Assembly: GCA_965116055.1 (NCBI GenBank)
Contig: OZ220466.1
Location: 868,001-932,000 of the forward strand
Direction of reading: 5' to 3'
Length of the DNA stretch: 64,000 nt
From: Bin55 sp965116055
Lineage (GTDB): Bacteria > Pseudomonadota > Gammaproteobacteria > Pseudomonadales > Azotimanducaceae
Both the position numbers and the translations under genes were made by a program. The notes beneath the pieces are model-generated. The model had not been told where the DNA came from, did no database searches, and was given only the letters and a program-made list of their open reading frames with translations. Below, one piece after another: positions 44,449 to 53,303 of the stretch; the first letter of the stretch is position 1; each line of letters starts with the position of its first letter.

Positions 44449-45217
44449 ACGTCAATTTCGACATCAGAATCCCGACTTCGAAGAGTATCCATGCAGGGAC
44501 AGCTAGCAACACCTGCGAAATAATGTCGGGCGGTGTTAACAGCATGCCGATAAAGAAGCATCCAACGATGACGAAGGGTCGTTTGCGTGCGATTTTTTGG
44601 GGCGTGCTTAGACCAGCAAGTACTACAAGCATAGTCGCAATCGGTATTTCGAATACGATGCCGAATGCCGTAATGATCTTGATCACGAAACTTAAATACG
44701 AGTTGATATCGGTCATCCACGTGACATCGTCTGGAATCGTGAACGCGAAAAATTGAAAGACAAGCGGAAACACCACGAAATACGCGAACACCATACCGAG
44801 ATAGAACAACACCACGCTCGACACGAGCATGGGTACGGCGAATTTTTTCTCGCGCAGGTACAACCCTGGTGCAACGAATGCCCAAATTTGATGCAATACA
44901 ACTGGCATCCCTAGAAAGAGCGCACCGTATGCGGCCATTTTGAAAGGTGTTAAAAATGGCGAAGCAACCTCAGTTGCGATCATCGTCGCGCCGCCTGGTA
45001 AGTGCGCCATCAACGGCGCGGCGACCCATCGGTAAATATCGTTCGCGAATATCATCAGCGGCACGAATGCCACGGCGACTGCGAGCATCGCGCGCAACAG
45101 ACGTTTGCGCAACTCAATGAGATGGCTTAGTAGCGGTTGCTCGTCGTTGTCAACCGCTTCATCATGTTCGCGCTCTTGATCCGGCGGTTTGTCGTCGGGA
45201 TAGAGTGGATCACTCAC
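44423..45217 (-). CDS. tatC: Twin-arginine translocase subunit TatC
   Basis: TatC binds the twin-arginine signal peptide and is the core of the Tat translocase in the inner membrane. The 264-residue protein has six hydrophobic helices; the conserved HLIELRKRLLRA precedes helix 1 and the FMxP-like FALPL-type loops follow. GTG 45217 overlaps the tatB end by eight bases and gives a normal N-terminus; an upstream start at 45280 would lie inside tatB. The C-terminus overlaps the dtd end. tatA, tatB and tatC form one operon. Confidence 0.93.
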   Translation of the reverse strand: MSDPLYPDDKPPDQEREHDEAVDNDEQPLLSHLIELRKRLLRAMLAVAVAFVPLMIFANDIYRWVAAPLMAHLPGGATMIATEVASPFLTPFKMAAYGALFLGMPVVLHQIWAFVAPGLYLREKKFAVPMLVSSVVLFYLGMVFAYFVVFPLVFQFFAFTIPDDVTWMTDINSYLSFVIKIITAFGIVFEIPIATMLVVLAGLSTPQKIARKRPFVIVGCFFIGMLLTPPDIISQVLLAVPAWILFEVGILMSKLTFKPDEAEE

Positions 45218-45569
45218 GAAGTGGTTTATCAGTGCTTTCCGCGTCGGGCGAAGAAGTAGTGTTCCGTATTTCTGCTTCACCTTCTTGAGCAGCGTTTTCT
45301 ACGTTGTTCGAGATATCCCGCTTCAGCGCTTTCGCCTCTGTTTCGACATGTTTGAGCTCTTCCACGATTTGCTCATTGTGAAGCTGACGACGGATGTCGT
45401 CCATACCGATTTCGCGATCGATTTCTTGCCGCACGTTGTTATATACACGTCTCATTCGACCTAGCCAGAGACCCAGTGTTCGTAAAACTTCAGGGAGCCG
45501 TTGCGGCCCGAGGATAAGAAGCGCGACAAGACTCAAAAGAAAGAGTTCGGCAAAAGAGATGTCGAACAT
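45210..45569 (-). CDS. tatB: Sec-independent translocase protein TatB
   Basis: This 119-residue protein has an N-terminal membrane helix (MFDISFAELFLLSLVALLIL, about 1-20) followed by the conserved GPQRLPEVLRTLG hinge and a long amphipathic and charged helix, as in TatB. The start at ATG 45569 follows tatA by seven bases. An upstream frame to 45623 is non-conserved. TatB cooperates with TatC in signal recognition. The acidic, Ser/Thr-rich tail is variable in the family. Confidence 0.93.
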   Translation of the reverse strand: MFDISFAELFLLSLVALLILGPQRLPEVLRTLGLWLGRMRRVYNNVRQEIDREIGMDDIRRQLHNEQIVEELKHVETEAKALKRDISNNVENAAQEGEAEIRNTTSSPDAESTDKPLRE

Positions 45570-45576
45570 TGACGAA

Positions 45577-45765
45577 TTAGTCGGTTGACTTCGATTTGTT
45601 TGAAGTAGGTTCCGCCGCCGCATCTGGTTCCTTCTCCGACTTCATGGTTGACCGAAAACCCTTGATAGCTTGTCCAAGATCGCTGCCAAGAGTCTTTAGC
45701 TTCTTTCCCCCGAAGATAAGGAGGACGATGACCAAGATTAGAAGGATTTCCCAATGACCTAACAT
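45577..45765 (-). CDS. tatA: Sec-independent translocase protein TatA
   Basis: This 62-residue protein has one membrane helix (WEILLILVIVLLIFG) and the amphipathic helix LKTLGSDLGQAIKGFRSTM, typical of TatA, the pore component. The start is ATG 45765; a longer open frame to 45870 is unrelated. No Shine-Dalgarno is visible before the ATG, and hisI/hisE that usually lie between ubiB and tatA in Pseudomonas are absent. Confidence 0.92.
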   Translation of the reverse strand: MLGHWEILLILVIVLLIFGGKKLKTLGSDLGQAIKGFRSTMKSEKEPDAAAEPTSNKSKSTD

Positions 45766-45981
45766 ATGTAGGAGGATTACCTCGCCTACGTTGTCCATAG
45801 CAATGTCAATCGCCGCATACATGCACGGTACGAATTGACGTCCCAACGATAGAAATCGTTGCACTGCCATTGCAAAGTCAAGCAGTGCGAAGAAGGATGC
45901 GCTCGATCAACTCTTTCAAGTATAAAGTTGCGTAGCAAGCTCTTTATTGCAATGTAGCTATATATTTCAAAGATATCGGCA

Positions 45982-47628
45982 TTAGCGTGTCGTTGGCCAT
46001 AGCATGATCGCAACGAACCCACTCACGATACCGCTTATTAGCATGGCCTCGCCGCTCATGAGTACGAACCAATCCGATAGATAGGCAACGAATTGAACTG
46101 CACCAAAACAACCAAGCAATAACGAGGAGGCTCTGCGCCAGAGGTACTGCTTTTTTTTTACGCGCGTAGCTTGCAGCGAAGCTAAGGCGCGAGCTTGTAC
46201 GCGTAACTGTCGTTCAACGGTAACAAGGCGTTCGCTAGCGGTTAGGAGAAGGTGTGGTAGTCGCGGTAGTTCACTGAGAAGTTGAGGTGCGTTGTCGGTG
46301 AACGCTTTAAATGTAGCTTCAATACCGTAACGTTTCTTCATCCACCGTTCCATGAACGGCTTAGCCGTTGTCCATAGATCTAGATCTGGGTCAAGTTGGC
46401 GTCCTAAACCCTCAATATTTAGCAACGTCTTTTGCAGAAGGACAAGCTGCGGTTGAACTTCCATGTTGAACTGGCGTGCAGTCGTGAATAGGCTCAATAG
46501 AAAATGACCGAATGAAATCTGAGAAAGCGGTAGTTGAAATAACGGTGCGCAAAGTTCGCGAATGACTTGCTCGAATGCTTGCGTATCGGACTCTGCGCCA
46601 ATCCAACCTGATTCTTCGTGCAAATGCGCAATTTTGCGAAAATCTTGATTGAAGAACGCGACGATATTGTGCGCGAGATAGTTTTGATCTTCGGGCGTCA
46701 GGCGTCCCATGATCGCGCAATCGACTGCGATGTAACTCGGATTCACGGGGTCTTCCACGTCAATAAAGATATTCCCAGGATGCATATCGGCATGAAAAAA
46801 GTTGTGCTCGAATACTTGAGTGAAAAACGTTTCCACTCCGCGTACGGCGAGTTTTTTTAGGTCGGTGCCGCGATCAATGAGTTCGGACATAGCAGAGATG
46901 GGCACGCCGTAAATTCGTTCCAATACCAGCACGTCGCGCGTCGTAAATTCTTTGTACACTCTCGGTGCATACAACAGCTCTGACTCGGCAAAGTTGTAGC
47001 GCAGACGTTCTGTGTTGCGCGCTTCCTTTTCTAGATCAAGTTCGTTGAAGATGGTTGTTTCGTAGTCTTGGGCGACTTCAGAGAGCCGAAGCCGCTGCGC
47101 TTCGCGAGAAACTGCTGTCAAAAATCGAATTGCTTGAAAAATGAGCGCTAGGTCGTTTCGAATGCTCTCTTCAACGTCAGGGCGAATGACTTTCACGACT
47201 ACCTCGCTGCCATCAAGTAGCACCGCAGCATGTACTTGTGCAAGGGACGCAGATGCAAGCGGCCGCGCTTCGAATGCTTTGAACAGGTGGTCGATTGATT
47301 GACCTAGTGACTGTTCAATACGATCAATGGCTTCTTTGGTTGGAAACGGCGGAACTTGATCCTGTAATTTAGCCAATTGGTCGGCATAGTCTTGGGGTAG
47401 AAGATCGCGACGCGTCGAGAGTATCTGTCCAAATTTGATGAATATAGGACCTAGGTACTCAAGGGCTTCTCGCAAACGTTGAGCAGATGGTTTTTTTGGT
47501 TTGGGTAGGTACCGAGAAAGGAGAAACCACCGCAACCAGTGCCCTTGCGCTAGTTCGAGCAAAATAGTGTCAAGACGAAAACGGACTATCGTTAAGAGAA
47601 TCCGCAAACCGTGCCACAACGGTCTCAA
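45982..47628 (-). CDS. ubiB: Ubiquinone biosynthesis ATPase/kinase-like protein UbiB
   Basis: UbiB belongs to the atypical ABC1/ADCK kinase family and is needed for coenzyme Q assembly. The 548-residue protein has the KxGQ motif (FIKFGQILSTRRDLLP), the alanine-rich loop ASLAQVHAAVL, the HADMHPGNIF catalytic loop and AVDCAIMGRL. Two hydrophobic helices at the end (about 500-545) anchor it. An A9 run sits in the AAA-rich Lys codons near 46151, another slippage-prone spot. It follows ubiJ at a distance of 354 bp, more than usual. Confidence 0.93.
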   Translation of the reverse strand: MRPLWHGLRILLTIVRFRLDTILLELAQGHWLRWFLLSRYLPKPKKPSAQRLREALEYLGPIFIKFGQILSTRRDLLPQDYADQLAKLQDQVPPFPTKEAIDRIEQSLGQSIDHLFKAFEARPLASASLAQVHAAVLLDGSEVVVKVIRPDVEESIRNDLALIFQAIRFLTAVSREAQRLRLSEVAQDYETTIFNELDLEKEARNTERLRYNFAESELLYAPRVYKEFTTRDVLVLERIYGVPISAMSELIDRGTDLKKLAVRGVETFFTQVFEHNFFHADMHPGNIFIDVEDPVNPSYIAVDCAIMGRLTPEDQNYLAHNIVAFFNQDFRKIAHLHEESGWIGAESDTQAFEQVIRELCAPLFQLPLSQISFGHFLLSLFTTARQFNMEVQPQLVLLQKTLLNIEGLGRQLDPDLDLWTTAKPFMERWMKKRYGIEATFKAFTDNAPQLLSELPRLPHLLLTASERLVTVERQLRVQARALASLQATRVKKKQYLWRRASSLLLGCFGAVQFVAYLSDWFVLMSGEAMLISGIVSGFVAIMLWPTTR

Positions 47629-47982
47629 CTCGCTTTACCTTTCCAATCCCGTGAGTATGCGGTTTCTACTTTTCTATGTTCAAGCGACTAAGTAATCATG
47701 AACTTTCGATGCGACCGAGATCCTGTTAGACTCTTCAAATGAGGCTAACAGCTCATCTTAAACAGTCGATTAGCGCACCTGCTCAATCATTTGACATCGC
47801 ATGAAATTCATGAAGTTTCATACATACATGGCAGATGGTGTCTGCAGACGGTAGGTGTACTTGATTTGGCTAACTAGTAGATAACACATGCCCTTGAAGT
47901 CGACTAATTCGCTTGCAATAGGAACCATTCGGGTGTTCGCATATCGCGTTTATGGGAATTGGCGCGATCGCTTCGCGCTTTC
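47629..47982. other. Unusually long gap between ubiJ and ubiB
   Basis: In most relatives these genes are adjacent or overlap, yet 354 bp separate them here. No conserved protein frame is visible. An imperfect palindrome (ATGAAATTCATGAAGTTTCAT near 47800) and a GCGCGA/TCGCGC hairpin near 47963 lie in it. In E. coli this locus includes a small RNA (EsrE) at the 3' part of ubiJ, which makes a non-coding RNA here possible but unproven. Confidence 0.45.
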
Positions 47983-48531
47983 TTACTCGGTGTTCGATTT
48001 TTCTTCGTTGTGAGGACTTAGGTGAAGCTCAAGTGCTTCCACTCGGGCTTCGAGTGTCTCAACGCGTTCTTCTAAATCGGAAAGAGATTCGCCTTTGGGG
48101 GAGAAATTGGCAAATTGGGAACTGATCGTTTCCATCGCTGATCGAGCTGCGGCAATGCCGTAATCGCGGGCTGCCTTGGCTTTATCGGCAACTTCCTTCG
48201 GATCCAGGGGTGGACCGAAAATCAAGTGCAATTCGTCTAGAATCGTTTCGTCGCCATGCAATGAGATATTGTTGGTGTTAGAAGTCATTAACGCTTGGCT
48301 GATACTGGACATAGAACCAGTAATCTCTAAATCGGGGTCATCAATTGAATCTGCGCGGACTTCGGCTCGATGATTGACTACTTTCAGATGAAAGTTTTGT
48401 CCGGACATGTTGAATTGAACTGAGCGACCACTCAGACGTTGCAAGGCTTCTCGCGCCTTTGCGTCGAAGGAAATGCGGGTCTTGATCGCAGTTTCCATAC
48501 CACCAGCGAAAGTACTTTCTAATATGCTCAT
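47983..48531 (-). CDS. ubiJ: Ubiquinone biosynthesis accessory factor UbiJ (SCP2-like)
   Basis: This 182-residue protein has an SCP2 sterol-carrier-like lipid-binding N-terminal domain (about 10-105, with EITGSMSSISQALM) and a helical, coiled-coil C-terminal tail (LEERVETLEARVEALELH). UbiJ scaffolds the ubiquinone biosynthesis complex and binds its lipid intermediates. The ATG overlaps the ubiE stop by four bases (ATGA). A few residues further upstream are in frame but unlikely. Confidence 0.88.
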   Translation of the reverse strand: MSILESTFAGGMETAIKTRISFDAKAREALQRLSGRSVQFNMSGQNFHLKVVNHRAEVRADSIDDPDLEITGSMSSISQALMTSNTNNISLHGDETILDELHLIFGPPLDPKEVADKAKAARDYGIAAARSAMETISSQFANFSPKGESLSDLEERVETLEARVEALELHLSPHNEEKSNTE

Positions 48532-49265
48532 GCTGTGCCCCAATGAAGCGCGACGATACCGCTGAGTAAATTATCGTAACGGACCTCTTTGAACCCGTTG
48601 TCCTGTAGCATCAATGCTAAAACCTCTTGCGACGCATGCGTCGCAATCGAGTCGACTAGATACTTATAGGGGGCGGCAGAACCTACCACAACCTGACCGA
48701 TTAACGGCCAGGTCTGTTTGAATACATTGAAGGAAGCACGGATTGCGGAATTTGTCGGTTTCGAGAACTCAAGCACGACCAGTCGACCTTCCGGTCTCAG
48801 GACTCGTTTGAATTCGGCGAGTGCACGGCTTTGATCCGAGATGTTACGCAATCCGAAACCGATCGTAACCGCGTCGAAACAGTCACTCTTAAACGGAAGT
48901 TGCTGCGCGTCAGCCAGGACGAAACGAATGCCACCACAACCCGCATTGATCGCTTGATCACGGCCTCGGCTCAGCATCGTGTCATTAATGTCAAAGCACG
49001 TGACGTTACCGGTTGGCCCTACCGCGCGCATAAGCAACCGTGCTATATCGCCCGTACCTCCGGCTGCGTCCAGCACCGCATAACCGGGTCGCAAAGCGGC
49101 GGTTTCGACGAGTATGCGTTTAAGTAAGCGATGCATGCCAAACGACATGACATCGTTCATGACGTCGTAGCGACTAGCTACGCTATCAAAAACGCCTTTG
49201 ACACGGGCAGTTTTCTCCGCGGCTGGGACCTCTTCACGTCCGAAGAAAACATGTGGGTCAGTCAT
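48528..49265 (-). CDS. ubiE: Ubiquinone/menaquinone C-methyltransferase
   Basis: This SAM-dependent methyltransferase methylates the quinone ring. The 245-residue protein has the opening VKGVFDSVASRYDVMNDVMS, the SAM motif VLDAAGGTGDIA, and DAVTIGFGLRNIS with the late GLRNxxD pattern. Overlap with the DUF971 stop (ATGA) and with ubiJ suggests coupled translation. The order DUF971-ubiE-ubiJ is usual in gammaproteobacteria. Confidence 0.96.
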   Translation of the reverse strand: MTDPHVFFGREEVPAAEKTARVKGVFDSVASRYDVMNDVMSFGMHRLLKRILVETAALRPGYAVLDAAGGTGDIARLLMRAVGPTGNVTCFDINDTMLSRGRDQAINAGCGGIRFVLADAQQLPFKSDCFDAVTIGFGLRNISDQSRALAEFKRVLRPEGRLVVLEFSKPTNSAIRASFNVFKQTWPLIGQVVVGSAAPYKYLVDSIATHASQEVLALMLQDNGFKEVRYDNLLSGIVALHWGTA

Positions 49266-49654
49266 GCTTTGTTTGACGGTGGTTCCCAGTGACCTAGTGG
49301 AATTTGCGGTAATCTAGAAGCGTTTGCAGCTCTGAGATCCGCAATGTACTTTGACCAATATGTATCGAATTCGTCATGTAATTCACGAAGATATTCCCAC
49401 GAATAAATCCCCGTGTCATGACCATCATCAAACACAATACGGATAGCGTAGTTGCCGATCGCTTCAATTTTGTCGATGCCAGTTTGTTTTTTGCCGGTTT
49501 GTAACACGCTCTGATCGGGCGAATGGCCGCGAACTTCCGCCGAGGGACTGAACACACGCAACGCTTCGGCTGGCAACGATGCCGTCACGCCATCGTTAAA
49601 CCGCACTTCGAGGGTTTTTGCCTTTGCGTGATAGGTGATCGCGACCGGTTTCAC
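49262..49654 (-). CDS. DUF971 protein (gamma-butyrobetaine hydroxylase N-terminal-like)
   Basis: This 130-residue protein has the small beta-rich domain seen at the N-terminus of gamma-butyrobetaine hydroxylases. The typical SPSAEVRGH motif is here with IYSWEYL later. Conserved cysteines of the zinc site found in some family members are absent. The gene usually sits between hslU and ubiE in this group, as here: 18 bp after hslU and overlapping ubiE by four bases. Confidence 0.85.
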   Translation of the reverse strand: MKPVAITYHAKAKTLEVRFNDGVTASLPAEALRVFSPSAEVRGHSPDQSVLQTGKKQTGIDKIEAIGNYAIRIVFDDGHDTGIYSWEYLRELHDEFDTYWSKYIADLRAANASRLPQIPLGHWEPPSNKA

Positions 49655-49672
49655 GGATTGAACCGTCTATAT

Positions 49673-51010
49673 CTAGAGAATAAAACGCGATAAATCTTGG
49701 TTCTTGGCGAGCTCTTCAAGATGATTGTTAACGTAATCAGCATCAATATTCACGGATTGCACATCGTCGCCGGCACTGAACGAAATCTCGTCCATCAGAC
49801 GTTCCATGATGGTGTGCAACCGACGGGCGCCAATATTTTCCGTGTTTTCATTCACCTCAAAAGCGATTTCAGCAATCCGTCGCACGGCGTCCGGCGTATA
49901 GTCGACGATCGTTCCATCAGTCTCCATCAATGCTTGATACTGCTTGGTCAGTGCGACATCCGTCTCGGTCAGAATTCGCTCAAAATCATCCGGCGTCAGG
50001 GCATTCAACTCAACGCGAATAGGTAAGCGTCCTTGCAATTCAGGGATTAAGTCGGATGGTTTGCTGAGATGAAATGCACCTGACGCGATGAAAAGAATGT
50101 GATCTGTCTTGACCGAACCGTAGCGCGTTGTGACGGTGGAGCCTTCAATAATGGGTAGCAGATCGCGTTGTACGCCTTGGTGGGCGATGTCTCTACCGAC
50201 ATAGTCATCCCGTGAAGCTACTTTATCGATTTCATCGAGAAATACGATGCCGCTTTGTTCGACTTGCTCAATCGCATGTGCATTGATCTCCTCATCATTG
50301 ATGAGATTCGACGCTTCTTCCTCCCGCGCTCGTCGCCACGCGTCCTTGACCAACAGCTTGGCTTGTTTACGCCGAGAACCGCCAGTGATGCTCTCGAATG
50401 CGGACTGCAGCTGGTCGGTAAGGTCGTCCATATCCAACCCCGTGTTAGGCGCGATCACTTTCACGCCAGGAGCTGCTACATCTATTTCTATTTCTTTATC
50501 GTCAAGGTCGCCATCTCGTAACTTTTGGCGTAGCCAATCGCGCGTTGGATTCGCCGCTTCGTCACCATTTGCGGTGTCTGATGATTCATCTTTTTTAGAG
50601 GTTTTCAAAAGTGCGTCCAGGATGCGCTCTTCGGCAATATGGTCAGCTCGAGCTTGCACTTCGGCGAACGCGGCTTCGCGCTGCATAGCGATGGCAACTT
50701 CGACGAGATCGCGAACAATCGAATCGACATCACGACCGACATAACCAACTTCGGTGAATTTCGTTGCCTCGACTTTCACGAATGGTGCGTTCGTGAGCCT
50801 TGCTAAGCGTCGAGCGATTTCCGTCTTGCCGACGCCTGTTGGTCCGATCATGAGGATATTTTTCGGTGAAATTTCCTCACGCATCGATTCATCAACTTGC
50901 ATTCGGCGCCAGCGATTGCGTAACGCAATCGCAACAGCACGCTTAGCATCCGCCTGGCCGATGATGTACTTATTCAGCTCGCTGACTGTTTCTCGAGGGG
51001 TCATAACCAT
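49673..51010 (-). CDS. hslU: ATP-dependent protease ATPase subunit HslU
   Basis: This AAA+ unfoldase feeds proteins to the HslV chamber. The 445-residue protein starts MTPRETVSELNKYIIGQADAKRAV, with Walker A GPTGVGKTE, the pore motif GYVG (EVGYVGRDVDSIVRDL), the I-domain insertion (about 110-240) and Walker B IVFLDEIDKVA. The C-terminal end DLSRFIL matches the conserved tail that docks into HslV. The start shares one base with the hslV stop. Confidence 0.97.
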   Translation of the reverse strand: MVMTPRETVSELNKYIIGQADAKRAVAIALRNRWRRMQVDESMREEISPKNILMIGPTGVGKTEIARRLARLTNAPFVKVEATKFTEVGYVGRDVDSIVRDLVEVAIAMQREAAFAEVQARADHIAEERILDALLKTSKKDESSDTANGDEAANPTRDWLRQKLRDGDLDDKEIEIDVAAPGVKVIAPNTGLDMDDLTDQLQSAFESITGGSRRKQAKLLVKDAWRRAREEEASNLINDEEINAHAIEQVEQSGIVFLDEIDKVASRDDYVGRDIAHQGVQRDLLPIIEGSTVTTRYGSVKTDHILFIASGAFHLSKPSDLIPELQGRLPIRVELNALTPDDFERILTETDVALTKQYQALMETDGTIVDYTPDAVRRIAEIAFEVNENTENIGARRLHTIMERLMDEISFSAGDDVQSVNIDADYVNNHLEELAKNQDLSRFIL

Positions 51011-51552
51011 TAGTTTGAACTCAGTGTCTCAATGTGGTGTTGCCGGTTGGTATAGATGCAGATATCGGCAGCGATTTCGAGCGCCCTTGTTACGATGTTC
51101 TTTGCGTCGAGCTCGGTTGTTTCAAGCATAGCCCGTGCCGCAGCTTGTGCGTAGGGCCCGCCGGATCCGATAGCAATTAAGCCCTGTTCTGGTTCGACTA
51201 CATCACCGTTTCCACTCACGAGCAGTGAGTTATTTGCATCTGCCACAACTAGCATGGCTTCAAGTCGACGCAGCGCTCGGTCGCTGCGCCAATCCTTGGC
51301 AAGTTCGACTGCCGCACGCGTCAAATTTCCAGAGTACTTACCGAGGTTGTTCTCGAATCGTTCGAACAGCGTAAATGAGTCAGCAGTACCTCCGGCGAAG
51401 CCGGCGAGCACAGTGTCGTTATGCAGACGGCGAACCTTAACGGCGTTGTTTTTCATCACAACTTGGCCTAGAGTGACCTGACCATCGCCGCCTAAAGCTA
51501 CGTTACCGCTGCGTCTAACGCTAAGGATGGTCGTGCCGTGAAACTGTTCCAC
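51010..51552 (-). CDS. hslV: ATP-dependent protease subunit HslV
   Basis: This proteasome-like N-terminal threonine hydrolase forms the proteolytic chamber. The 180-residue protein begins MEQFHGTTILSVRR; processing exposes Thr7 (HGTTILSVRR, the nucleophile). GDGQVTLGQ and GFAGGTADSFTLFERFE are conserved. A possible heat-shock promoter was not recognised upstream. A hairpin lies between the SPOR gene and hslV. Confidence 0.96.
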   Translation of the reverse strand: MEQFHGTTILSVRRSGNVALGGDGQVTLGQVVMKNNAVKVRRLHNDTVLAGFAGGTADSFTLFERFENNLGKYSGNLTRAAVELAKDWRSDRALRRLEAMLVVADANNSLLVSGNGDVVEPEQGLIAIGSGGPYAQAAARAMLETTELDAKNIVTRALEIAADICIYTNRQHHIETLSSN

Positions 51553-51584
51553 AGTTTGTCTCTCAATTAGTATGGCTAATGAAA

Positions 51585-51608
51585 GCGAGACGTCGTTTTA
51601 TGTCTCGC
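51585..51608 (-). terminator. Hairpin overlapping the SPOR stop, before hslV
   Basis: On the minus strand GCGAGAC pairs with GTCTCGC around ATAAAACGAC and is followed by TTTCATT. The stem covers the stop codon of the SPOR gene. It may act as a leaky terminator separating constitutive upstream genes from hslVU, or as an RNA-processing site. Confidence 0.45.
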
Positions 51609-52152
51609 GGATCCCAAGTAGTATCGCGTCAACTTGCTCGGTCTTGAGCTGCTGAATCGCAGTTTCTGCGTCCTTCTTCGAAGCATAAGGGCCGACTACC
51701 ACTCGAAATCTGGGACCAATCTCGGGAACTTCAATAGCCTTCGTTGCCGCGTTGTAGCCACGCAACATCAACGAGGCCCGAAACACGTCGGCGTGGCGGC
51801 GTAGTTCGAAAGAACCAACCTGTAACAGGAAACTTTCGATTGGCGGAGTTTCGTCCTGTTGCACACGTTCGTTCGAGCTTTCATCGATGCTTACTAGTTC
51901 TCGTACCGGTTTCTCTGACGCCATTCGTTTGCCGGCCGATTCAAGTATGTCTGGGAACTCATACTCGTACTCAACTGGCGATGCGTCGAGATTTGGGAAT
52001 CCAATGGTGTCAGGTTGGTAATTGTCCAGAACCGGCACGGCGGTCGCCGCCACGAGAATTGACGCTAAGCAACCGACGACGATACCAGCGACGAAACTCG
52101 GCACACTGAATCCGCTTGAATTTCGTGAGCGCCGTCGGGCTTTTTTGGCCAA
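51598..52152 (-). CDS. SPOR-domain cell division protein, FtsN-like
   Basis: This 184-residue bitopic membrane protein has a short basic cytoplasmic start (KKARRRSR), a membrane helix (about 20-40) and a long proline- and glutamate-rich periplasmic linker. A C-terminal SPOR domain follows (about 107-182, LLQVGSFELRRHADVFRASL). SPOR domains bind denuded peptidoglycan at the septum. In Pseudomonas an ftsN-like gene lies next to hslV, so this is its likely ortholog; DamX beside aroB in other relatives is the other reading, but the small size fits FtsN better. Confidence 0.82.
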   Translation of the reverse strand: MAKKARRRSRNSSGFSVPSFVAGIVVGCLASILVAATAVPVLDNYQPDTIGFPNLDASPVEYEYEFPDILESAGKRMASEKPVRELVSIDESSNERVQQDETPPIESFLLQVGSFELRRHADVFRASLMLRGYNAATKAIEVPEIGPRFRVVVGPYASKKDAETAIQQLKTEQVDAILLGIRET

Positions 52153-52193
52153 CGCTGCCTTCGTTTATGTACGGGTATGAATGATAGATAAAT

Positions 52194-53303
52194 TCATGCT
52201 TGAGGCCCACTTTGCGCGTCAAGCGTAGCGTCAAGATGCTTTGGGTCGTAGTCACTGACGATTGCGACCGAGCCGATGTGCTGCGGCAGCACGAAACGTA
52301 GCGTTCCCTGGATCACTTTTTTGTCCATGGTCATGCTCGCGAGCATGCGATCTTTGTCAATATTAGGCGCCAGCGTTGGTAGTCCGTAAGCCGTAAGAAT
52401 GTTGCGGATGCGTTTGGCCGTAGCGGCGTTGCAGATGCCTTCGCGTTCAGCCAGATCGCTTGCCATCGCCATGCCGATACTAACGGCTTGTCCATGCAAG
52501 AGCTCGTCGTAATTGGTTTCCGCTTCGAGCGCATGACCGAATGTGTGTCCGAAATTGAGGATAGCGCGTTGATTTTGTTCGCGTTCATCAGCGGTGACGA
52601 CCGCAGCCTTGATTTCGCAACTCCTACGTACTATAAATTGAAGTGCGCTTGGTTTTCTCGCCAAAACGTCATTCCTATGGTCCTCTAACCACTCGAAGAA
52701 CTCAGCATCGTAGATCACACCGTACTTGATAACCTCCGCTAGTCCTTCAATGAATATGTTGGACGGTAAGGTACTTAACGCGTCCGTGTCGATCAAAACC
52801 GTTTCAGGCTGATAAAAGGCCCCGATTAGATTTTTACCTTTTGAGTGATTGATCGCGGTTTTACCGCCAATAGCAGAATCGACCTGCGCTAACAATGTGG
52901 TTGGAATTTGAACGAGACGAATGCCGCGTTGATACGTTGCGGCAACGAAACCTGCCAAGTCGCCGACAACGCCACCCCCTAAAGCAATGATCGTTGCATC
53001 TCGATTAAATCGCCGCTCAATCAGTTGGTCCATGACTTGAATGTATGAATCGAAAGATTTGTACCGCTCGCCATCGCCAATCAGTATGAGCTCGTGTTCT
53101 GGTGCGATGTGGTCCATGATCGCCCCAAACAGAGACGCTACTTTCGCATTGGAAATGACTGCAACGCGCGCCTCGCCAGATAAGCTGATTAACTTCTCGT
53201 GACTGCGCAAATATGCCGAGCCGATGTAGATAGAGCTGGTGCGCCCGTCGCCGAGCGCTAATGTCAAGGTAGGCTTCAACGTTTTGTAGTTGTGCGGTAC
53301 CAC
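52194..53303 (-). CDS. aroB: 3-dehydroquinate synthase
   Basis: This enzyme catalyses the second shikimate pathway step, using NAD and a divalent metal. The 369-residue protein has the NAD segment DATIIALGGGVVGDLAGF, the nearby TTLLAQVDSAIGGKTAINHSKGKN with the catalytic lysine, and the metal histidines in LNFGHTFGHALE and LHGQAVSIGM. It overlaps aroK by 28 bp. The true start may lie a few residues inside; no firm ribosome site decides. Confidence 0.96.
   Translation of the reverse strand: MVPHNYKTLKPTLTLALGDGRTSSIYIGSAYLRSHEKLISLSGEARVAVISNAKVASLFGAIMDHIAPEHELILIGDGERYKSFDSYIQVMDQLIERRFNRDATIIALGGGVVGDLAGFVAATYQRGIRLVQIPTTLLAQVDSAIGGKTAINHSKGKNLIGAFYQPETVLIDTDALSTLPSNIFIEGLAEVIKYGVIYDAEFFEWLEDHRNDVLARKPSALQFIVRRSCEIKAAVVTADEREQNQRAILNFGHTFGHALEAETNYDELLHGQAVSIGMAMASDLAEREGICNAATAKRIRNILTAYGLPTLAPNIDKDRMLASMTMDKKVIQGTLRFVLPQHIGSVAIVSDYDPKHLDATLDAQSGPQA

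Noticed and set aside
46150..46160. A9 run in ubiB as a phase-variation site
   Set aside because: Runs of A in lysine codons are common in balanced genomes and the gene is a housekeeping gene; chance is the simpler explanation.
50247..50744. 165-residue plus-strand frame inside hslU
   Set aside because: It is a shadow of hslU, rich in Ser/Arg as antisense frames are.
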